Source: Roseateles_E cavernae
GTDB taxonomy: Bacteria; Pseudomonadota; Gammaproteobacteria; Burkholderiales; Burkholderiaceae_C
Length of the DNA stretch: 64,000 bases
Direction of reading: 5' to 3'
Assembly (NCBI RefSeq): GCF_040187885.1
Contig: NZ_JBDPLH010000001.1
Coordinates: 1,178,001-1,242,000, forward strand
Shown here: one piece after another, positions 59,304-64,000 of the stretch
Layout: every line of letters begins with the position of its first letter
Position numbering within the stretch: the stretch's first letter is position 1
The notes under the pieces: model-generated
Told to the model about the DNA's origin: nothing
Databases searched by the model: none
The model's input: only the letters and a program-made list of their open reading frames with translations
Made by a program: the position numbers and the translations under genes

Positions 59304-60621
59304 TCTGCAGCTCTTTCGTTTCCTGCCTCTGGCCTGCGTGCTGAGCGCGACCCTGGTCTGCTCAGTGGCCCAGGCGCAGAGCACCGGCGCCAATCTGCGG
59401 CCGGGCGACCATATCGCCGCCGTCGTCAATCAGGATGTGGTGGCGGCCAGCGAGGTGGCGCTGCGCACCGAGCGCCTGCGCGAGGAGGCCCGCCGCCGCG
59501 GCGAGACGCCCGATATCGAGGCGCTGCGCAAGCAGGCGCTCGAAGCGATGATCGAGGACCGCGTCATCGTCACCCATGCGCGCGAGAGCGGCACCCGGGT
59601 CGATGAGCCCGAGCTGGACCGGGTGGTCGCCAATGTCGCGACGCAGAACAAGCTGACGATGGAGCAGCTGCGCGAGCGCCTGCGTGCCGAGGGTCTGGAC
59701 TACCGGCGCTTCCGCGAGAACCTGCGCGACCAGATGATGACCGAGCGGGTGCGCGAGCGCGAGGTGCAGGGCCGCATCAGCATCACCGACGGCGAGATCG
59801 ACAAATTCCTGGAGCAGCGCCGCCAGCAGGCCGGCGGTGCGGACCAGCTCAATATCGCGCAGATCCTGGTCGCGGTGCCCGAGGGCGCGGCCGAGGCGCT
59901 GGTGGCCGAGCGCCGCGCCAAGGCCGAGGCGGCGCTGGCCCGCGTCAAGGGTGGCGAGGACTTTGCCAAGGTGGCGCGCGAAGTCTCCGAGGACGGCAAC
60001 AAGCAGCGCGGCGGCGAGATCGGGCTGCGCGCGGCCGACCGGTTGCCGGATCTGTTCGTCGACGCGGTGCGTGATCTGCAGTCCGGTGCGGTGCGCGCCG
60101 AGCTGCTGCGCTCGGGGGCCGGTTTTCATGTGCTGAAGCTGGTGCAGCGCCGCACGGCGGCCGATGCCGTCAATATGGTCACGCAGACCCGGGCCCGCCA
60201 TGTGCTGCTGCGGCCTTCCGAGCAGCTGAGCGCCGAGGTGGCGGCGCGCCGCCTGGCCGAGTTCAAACGTCTGATCGAGAGCGGCCAGACCAGCTTCGAG
60301 AAGGTGGCGATCGACAACTCCGAGGACGGCAGCGCCGCCGGCGGCGGCGATCTGGGCTGGGTCTCGCCGGGCGGCTTCGTGCCCGAGTTCGAGGAGGCGA
60401 TGAATGCGCTGCCGATCAACGGCATCTCGGCACCGGTGCCCTCGCGTTTCGGCGTCCACCTGATCCAGGTGCTGGAGCGGCGTGACACCGAGGTCGATCC
60501 CAAGCAGCTGCGCGAGCAGGCCCGCAATGCCTTGCGCGAGCAGAAGTACGAGGACGCCTACCGCGAATGGGTCACCGAGCTGCGCGCCCGCGCCTTTGTG
60601 GAGCTGCGCGAATGGCAGTGA
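59296..60621 (+). CDS. surA: Periplasmic peptidyl-prolyl isomerase SurA
   Basis: SurA is the chaperone for outer-membrane barrels, including LptD. The 441-residue protein has a Sec signal (1-27, ending VAQAQ), the SurA N-terminal domain (HIAAVVNQDVVAASEVALRTERL), then two parvulin domains (about residues 190-285 and 300-395), each with an H-V-L/I or Q-I-L lead (NIAQILVAVPEG; ARHVLLRPSEQ) and the GGEIGLR / GGDLGWVSPGGFVPEFE segments. A C-terminal helix closes the core. It overlaps the lptD 3' end, indicating coupling, and rsmA follows after seven bases. Confidence 0.95.
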   Translation: MTDLQLFRFLPLACVLSATLVCSVAQAQSTGANLRPGDHIAAVVNQDVVAASEVALRTERLREEARRRGETPDIEALRKQALEAMIEDRVIVTHARESGTRVDEPELDRVVANVATQNKLTMEQLRERLRAEGLDYRRFRENLRDQMMTERVREREVQGRISITDGEIDKFLEQRRQQAGGADQLNIAQILVAVPEGAAEALVAERRAKAEAALARVKGGEDFAKVAREVSEDGNKQRGGEIGLRAADRLPDLFVDAVRDLQSGAVRAELLRSGAGFHVLKLVQRRTAADAVNMVTQTRARHVLLRPSEQLSAEVAARRLAEFKRLIESGQTSFEKVAIDNSEDGSAAGGGDLGWVSPGGFVPEFEEAMNALPINGISAPVPSRFGVHLIQVLERRDTEVDPKQLREQARNALREQKYEDAYREWVTELRARAFVELREWQ

Positions 60622-60628
60622 GCATCTG

Positions 60629-61396
60629 ATGGCTCACATTGCCCGCAAGCGCTTTGGCCAGCATTTCCTGACCGATGGCGGCATCATCGATGCCATCGTT
60701 AGCGCGATCGAGCCGGCCGAGGACCAGGCCCTGGTCGAGATCGGCCCCGGCCTCGGCGCGCTGACCCTGCCGCTGCTGCAAAGCCTGCCCGCGAGCAGCC
60801 GGCCGCTGACCGTGATCGAGCTGGACCGCGACCTGGCCGCCAAGCTGCGCCGCCGCGACGATCTGGAGGTGATCGAGTCCGATGTGCTGAAGGTCGACTT
60901 CGCGGCGCTGGCCGCCGCCAAGGGCCGGCGCCTGCGCGTGGTCGGCAATCTGCCCTACAACATCTCGACGCCCATCCTGTTCCATCTGCTGGGCTTTGTG
61001 GACCAGGTGGTCGACCAGCACTTCATGCTGCAAAAAGAGGTGGTCGACCGCATGGCCGCTACGCCGGGCAACAAGGACTTCGGCCGTCTCTCGGTGATGC
61101 TGCAGTGGCGCTATCACGTCGAGGCGGTGCTGGATGTGCCGCCCGAGGCCTTTGATCCGCCGCCACGGGTGGACTCGGCCATCGTCCGCATGCTGCCCTA
61201 TGCCCAGGCGCCGGCGCTGGACCCGCTGCTGCTGGGCGAGATGGTGCAGGTGGCCTTCTCGCAGCGCCGCAAGCTGCTGCGTCACAGCCTGGGTGTCTGG
61301 CTGGCCGCGCGTGGCTTCGAGGGTGAGTTCGATCTGAAGCGCCGCGCCGAGGAGGTGCCGGTGGCCGATTACATCGCGCTGGCCCAGGCGCTCTGA
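60629..61396 (+). CDS. rsmA: 16S rRNA (adenine-1518/1519-N6)-dimethyltransferase
   Basis: RsmA (KsgA) dimethylates two adenines in the 16S 3' hairpin. The 255-residue protein has the N-terminal RKRFGQHFLTD, SAM motif EIGPGLGALT, catalytic NLPYNIST and the C-terminal PPRVDSAIVRMLP and AFSQRRKLLRHSLG. The ATG at 60629 begins MAHIARKRFG. It is the last gene of the lptD-surA-rsmA block and is followed by a strong hairpin. pdxA, which often sits between surA and rsmA in gamma-proteobacteria, is not here. Confidence 0.96.
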   Translation: MAHIARKRFGQHFLTDGGIIDAIVSAIEPAEDQALVEIGPGLGALTLPLLQSLPASSRPLTVIELDRDLAAKLRRRDDLEVIESDVLKVDFAALAAAKGRRLRVVGNLPYNISTPILFHLLGFVDQVVDQHFMLQKEVVDRMAATPGNKDFGRLSVMLQWRYHVEAVLDVPPEAFDPPPRVDSAIVRMLPYAQAPALDPLLLGEMVQVAFSQRRKLLRHSLGVWLAARGFEGEFDLKRRAEEVPVADYIALAQAL

Positions 61397-61432
61397 AAAC
61401 AAAAAGGGACTCCAGCGGAGTCCCTTTCTTCT
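61395..61432. terminator. Bidirectional terminator between rsmA and the reverse-strand RNase region
   Basis: An 11-bp stem (61403-61413 with 61417-61427) with a three-base loop. Read on the reverse strand it ends in TTTTTGTTTTC, the stronger side, so it would stop reverse-strand transcripts from the phasin-like remnant. On the plus strand the tail is TTTCTTCTTG, which would stop rsmA. Confidence 0.85.
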
Positions 61433-61461
61433 TGCGGCGAGCGCTATGACTTCAGGCGGCG

Positions 61462-61596
61462 CTATGCCGCATTCAGCCACATCGAGGTATCGAACGCACT
61501 GCTCATCATCGGCATATTCATGCCAAAGTTTGCATTTGCCGCTGCCTTGCTGCTTTTCGCAGCCGGCTTCTCAGCAACCGGGGCCACCTCAGCAGC
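61462..61596 (-). pseudogene. Probable 3' remnant of a phasin-like gene
   Basis: Between the barstar stop and the terminator the reverse strand has an open frame with no start codon of its own that reads as a protein tail. Near its start is AAEVAPVAEKPAAKSSK; then comes an Ala/Asn run and a Met-rich, amphipathic end (NFGMNMPMMSSAFDTS, then MWLNAA and TAG at 61462-61464). An AEKPAAK-type linker with an aromatic end is typical of phasins (PHA-granule proteins), so this looks like about 43 residues of a phasin C-terminus. No matching N-terminal half is visible upstream. It could also be chance coding-like sequence. Confidence 0.35.
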
Positions 61597-61630
61597 CCGC
61601 TCCCATGACCCGTTTTCTTGGGAGCGGGCT
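61594..61630. repeat. 12-bp perfect inverted repeat at the barstar 3' end
   Basis: AGCCCGCTCCCA at 61594-61605 pairs perfectly with 61619-61630 around a 13-base loop. It overlaps the last codon of barstar and the start of the phasin-like remnant. There is no T-run on either strand, so it is more likely a junction or RNA-stability hairpin than an intrinsic terminator. Confidence 0.6.
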
Positions 61631-62024
61631 ACTGAAAAGAATAGAAACAGCGGAACTGGACCTTGCGGTCGGCCCAGTAATCGGCCGCTTCGCGGAACAC
61701 GTCCAGCAGTTGCTCGCGGGCTTCGCGGTCGAAGCGCAGGTTGTCGGGCAGCTGCTCCAGCACCACCACAAAGCCGGGCTGGGCGCCCGACTTGTGGACC
61801 AGATCGGTCATGCAGTCATGCAAGGCGTCCAGGTTCTTGCCGAAGTGCGCCGGGAACAGAAAGGACTGGGCGATGCCCTCCAGTACTTCCTGCTTGGACT
61901 GAGCTTCGCTCAGATTGGCATACAGGAAATGCTGGCCGGCATCCTGGGCTGCCTGGGCCAAGTCCTCTACGCGATAGGCCCGTATGGCCTGCACGATATT
62001 GGGACGGACGGTCTGCAAAAGCAT
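61629..62024 (-). CDS. Barstar-family ribonuclease inhibitor
   Basis: This 131-residue cytoplasmic inhibitor resembles barstar (RNase inhibitor family, PF01337), with a 30-residue N-terminal extension relative to Bacillus barstar (about 90). Motifs are the AHFGKNLDALHDCMTDLV segment, which aligns to the barnase-binding helix (barstar FGENLDALWDCLTG), and the terminal FREAADYW...RCFYSFQ strand. It should bind and block the RNase encoded just upstream. An exact AGGAGG ribosome site lies about nine bases before its ATG. The protein has no signal, as expected for an inhibitor protecting the producer cytoplasm. Confidence 0.88.
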   Translation of the reverse strand: MLLQTVRPNIVQAIRAYRVEDLAQAAQDAGQHFLYANLSEAQSKQEVLEGIAQSFLFPAHFGKNLDALHDCMTDLVHKSGAQPGFVVVLEQLPDNLRFDREAREQLLDVFREAADYWADRKVQFRCFYSFQ

Positions 62025-62033
62025 GGTCGCGAT

Positions 62034-62039
62034 CCTCCT
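62034..62039 (-). promoter_or_regulatory. Consensus ribosome site of barstar
   Basis: AGGAGG on the reverse strand, nine bases before the barstar ATG and between the two genes. It is much stronger than the AGGTCACC before the RNase gene, fitting a surplus of inhibitor over toxin. Confidence 0.75.
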
Positions 62040-62079
62040 ATATAGTCACAAGAACTTTTGGCCGCCGGTCACTACGGGC

Positions 62080-62463
62080 TCAGGGCGCGATGCGCTTGAA
62101 GCTGGCGTAATGGTCGTCGGTATAAAAACAAGCATCGGGGTTGGTCGGAGGTTTGCCGCCGCATACCAGCCGCCGGGCTCCGCGGTTGCGGGCGCCTGGC
62201 GTCTTGACGGTATATTCGCGGTAGTAGCCCCTGGCCTTGGATGGCAGCAGCCGCTCGCGATTGCCGAACACGCTGCCGTCCTTGTCGTAAGGGAAGGGCC
62301 CTCCGGCAAGCACGAGACGATGTGTGTTCTGGGCTTCGCGCGGCAACGCCGCCAAGGCCACCGTGTCTTGCTGCAGGGTTACCGACGGCTTGGCGTGCAC
62401 CTCCGTGCCCAGCGCCGCCAGCATGGCGACGGCAAGACCGAACTTGCGCCAAGACGGCCACAT
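62080..62463 (-). CDS. Secreted guanyl-specific ribonuclease (RNase Sa/barnase superfamily)
   Basis: This 127-residue secreted RNase has a Sec signal (MWPSWRKFGLAVAMLAALGTEVHA, 1-24). The mature part matches Streptomyces RNase Sa closely: the GPFPYDKDGSVFGNRERLLP segment, GYYREYTVKTPGARNRGARR with general base Glu83 and Arg98, and DDHYASF with His118. The Cys pair (Cys101, Cys112) may form a disulfide. It should cleave RNA after guanine outside the cell. The start at 62463 gives the signal peptide. Barstar follows 55 bases downstream on the same strand, so RNase and inhibitor form one operon, with the RNase first. Confidence 0.9.
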   Translation of the reverse strand: MWPSWRKFGLAVAMLAALGTEVHAKPSVTLQQDTVALAALPREAQNTHRLVLAGGPFPYDKDGSVFGNRERLLPSKARGYYREYTVKTPGARNRGARRLVCGGKPPTNPDACFYTDDHYASFKRIAP

Positions 62464-62713
62464 CGGTGACCTATCGAGCAAAAACACGGGTTTACCCTGA
62501 ATATCGAAAGCAAGATGGTACCGAATGAGGCCGAAAACCTCAAGCCGCCGCACCCTTGTTGCGGGGCTATTGCTGCTTAGTTAGTGTGCGCACGCATTCG
62601 TTTATCGATAGACAGCGGCGGCACTCTCGAAGTTGAAACTGCTGTGGTGAGCTCTTACAAACTTTTGTAAAACGAAGCCTGTCACGGCCTCGTCACGCAC
62701 CCGGATGGGGCGT

Positions 62714-62739
62714 AAAAACGCCCCGCGAGCGGGGCGTTT
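62714..62739 (-). terminator. Terminator of the malic-enzyme gene
   Basis: A perfect 9-bp stem (62716-62724 with 62731-62739) lies 20 bases downstream of the malic enzyme stop. Read on the reverse strand it ends in TTTTTACG. Confidence 0.8.
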
Positions 62740-62758
62740 CGAGGGGCCGGGTGCGTTT

Positions 62759-64000
62759 TCAGCGCGCGGCGTTGGCGTCGGCCACGGTCAGCGCCGTCAT
62801 ATTGACGATGCGGCGCACGGTCGCCGAGGGCGTCAGCACATGCACCGGTTTGGCCGCGCCGAGCAGTACCGGGCCGATCGCGATGCCACCGCCGGCGGCG
62901 GTCTTCAGCAGGTTGTAGCTGATGTTGGCGGCGTCGATATTGGGCAGCACCAGCAGATTGGCCTCGCCGCTCAGCGTGCTGTTGGGCATCAGCTGGGCGC
63001 GGTAATTGGCGTCCAGCGCGGTGTCGCCGTGCATCTCGCCATCAACCTCCAGCCAGGGCGCGCTGGCCTGGATCAGGCCCAGGGCCTCGCGCATCTTCAG
63101 TGCCGAGGGGCAGTTGCTGGAGCCGAAATTGCTGTGCGAGAGCAGGGCGGCCTTGGGCCGGATCCCGAAGCGCATCAGCTCCTCGGCCGCCATCACGGTG
63201 ATCTCGGCCAGTTGCTCGGCGCTCGGGTCGTAGTTGACATGGGTGTCGACCAGGAAGACCTGGCGGCCCGGCAGCATCAGGCCGTTCATGCAGGCATAGG
63301 TCTTGACCCCGGGGCGCTTGCCGATCACCTGGTCGATGTACTGCAGGTGCATCGCGGTGTTGCTCCAGGTGCCGCACAGCATGCCGTCGACCTCGCCCTT
63401 GTGCAGCATCATGCAGCCGATCAGGGTCAGGCGGCGGCGCATCTCGATCTTGGCGAGTTGCTGGGTCACGCCCTTGCGCTCGGTCAGGCGGTGGTAGGTC
63501 TGCCAGTAGTCGCGGTAGCGCTCGTCATGCTCGACGTTCACCGTGTCGTAGTCGCGGCCTTCCTGCAGGCGCAGGCCGAAACGCTCGCAGCGCTGGGCAA
63601 TGATCTCCGGGCGGCCGATCAGCGTGGGCCGGGCCAGGCCCTCGTCGACCACCACCTGGACCGCGCGCAGCACGCGCTCCTCTTCGCCCTCGGCATAGGC
63701 GACGCGCTTGTTGGCGGCGCGCTTGGCGACGTTGAAGATCGGCTTCATCGTCGTGCCCGAGGCGTAGACAAAGCTCTGCAGCTTCTCGCGGTAGGCGTCC
63801 ATATCGGTGATCGGCCGCGCCGCCACGCCCGAGGCCTGTGCCGCCAGCGCCACGGCCGGCGCGATCTTCATCATCAGGCGCGGGTCGAAGGGCTTGGGGA
63901 TCAGGTACTCGGGGCCGAAGCTCAGGTTCGCGCCGGCATAGGCCGCCGCCACCACCTCGCTCTGCTCGGCCTGGGCCAGCTCGGCGATCGCGTAGACCGC
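62759..64000 (-). CDS. NADP-dependent malic enzyme, C-terminal part (5' end outside window)
   Basis: Malic enzyme decarboxylates malate to pyruvate with NADP. Visible are 413 residues; the N-terminal catalytic and NADP-binding parts lie beyond the window edge. The first visible part has the end of the malic-NAD domain (NLSFGPEYLIPKPFDPRL) and the remainder is a phosphotransacetylase-like C-terminal domain (AEGEEERVLRAVQVVVDEGLARPTLIGRP, ALLSHSNFGSSNCPSALKMREA, GEANLLVLPNIDAANISYNL). This domain is a regulatory or structural module in MaeB-type enzymes. MaeB is about 760 residues, so roughly 350 are missing. Confidence 0.9.
   Translation of the reverse strand, partial: AVYAIAELAQAEQSEVVAAAYAGANLSFGPEYLIPKPFDPRLMMKIAPAVALAAQASGVAARPITDMDAYREKLQSFVYASGTTMKPIFNVAKRAANKRVAYAEGEEERVLRAVQVVVDEGLARPTLIGRPEIIAQRCERFGLRLQEGRDYDTVNVEHDERYRDYWQTYHRLTERKGVTQQLAKIEMRRRLTLIGCMMLHKGEVDGMLCGTWSNTAMHLQYIDQVIGKRPGVKTYACMNGLMLPGRQVFLVDTHVNYDPSAEQLAEITVMAAEELMRFGIRPKAALLSHSNFGSSNCPSALKMREALGLIQASAPWLEVDGEMHGDTALDANYRAQLMPNSTLSGEANLLVLPNIDAANISYNLLKTAAGGGIAIGPVLLGAAKPVHVLTPSATVRRIVNMTALTVADANAAR

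Noticed and set aside
61594..61630. Inverted repeat at the barstar end read as an intrinsic terminator
   Set aside because: There is no T-run on either strand after the stem, and a far better bidirectional terminator sits at 61395-61432.
61520..61800. A possible secreted peptide starting MPKFAFAAALLLFAAG on the plus strand
   Set aside because: The start looks like a signal sequence, but the frame then runs antisense through barstar with no domain, and no ribosome site was found.

Overview
The window is 64 kb of high-GC chromosomal DNA from a Gram-negative bacterium, most likely a betaproteobacterium of the order Burkholderiales (Roseateles/Pelomonas/Paucibacter type). This is inferred from GC content and codon bias, from the lptD-surA-rsmA block with a divergent amgK-type kinase, from the rsmB-DUF4390-NtrY-RR operon, and from a porin of the betaproteobacterial family. 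No database search was possible, so the genus is a guess. No phage, transposase, integrase or CRISPR array was seen.

Layout. 1-8 kb: 3' part of a TonB-dependent receptor, a geranylgeranyl-reductase-like flavoprotein with a class II amidotransferase, a LytS/LytR-type two-component pair and an M14 carboxypeptidase. 8-18 kb: a large GT51 penicillin-binding protein, a serine esterase, a two-subunit molybdenum hydroxylase, and a reverse-strand group of a BASS transporter, a YjdF-like protein and a DUF4139 protein. 18-27 kb: queC with a LemA-like gene, a flavocytochrome c sulfide dehydrogenase pair (fccAB-like), a folE-BLUF photoreceptor pair, then rsmB, DUF4390, an NtrY-like kinase and its regulator. 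27-36 kb: tRNA-Phe, tRNA-Gly and tRNA-Thr, two small proteins, a hybrid sensor kinase, pyrF, a GNAT acetyltransferase and a DUF3857/transglutaminase/TPR protein. 36-48 kb: purB divergent from a complete BMP-type (purine-nucleoside-like) ABC importer, then a lower-GC insert (flavodoxin-like protein, NmrA-like protein, LysR regulator), a YihY membrane protein, a cupin and a cytosine-deaminase-like amidohydrolase. 48-56 kb: GDSL lipoprotein, porin, M48 protease with a DUF898 membrane protein, GST, an atypical response regulator and a LysR regulator. 56-64 kb: amgK, lptD-surA-rsmA, a secreted guanyl-RNase/barstar pair beside what looks like the tail of a phasin gene, and the C-terminal part of a malic enzyme.

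Functional themes are cell-envelope biogenesis (lptD, surA, PBP, amgK, porin, M14 and M48 peptidases), nucleotide metabolism and salvage (pyrF, purB, BMP importer, CodA-like deaminase, queC and folE, which both lie on GTP-derived pathways), and signalling (two LysR regulators, four two-component modules, one blue-light receptor). The most notable items are the folE-BLUF pair, the sulfide dehydrogenase pair, the RNase/barstar cassette next to a gene remnant, the low-GC redox insert, and a response regulator whose receiver domain has lost key residues.
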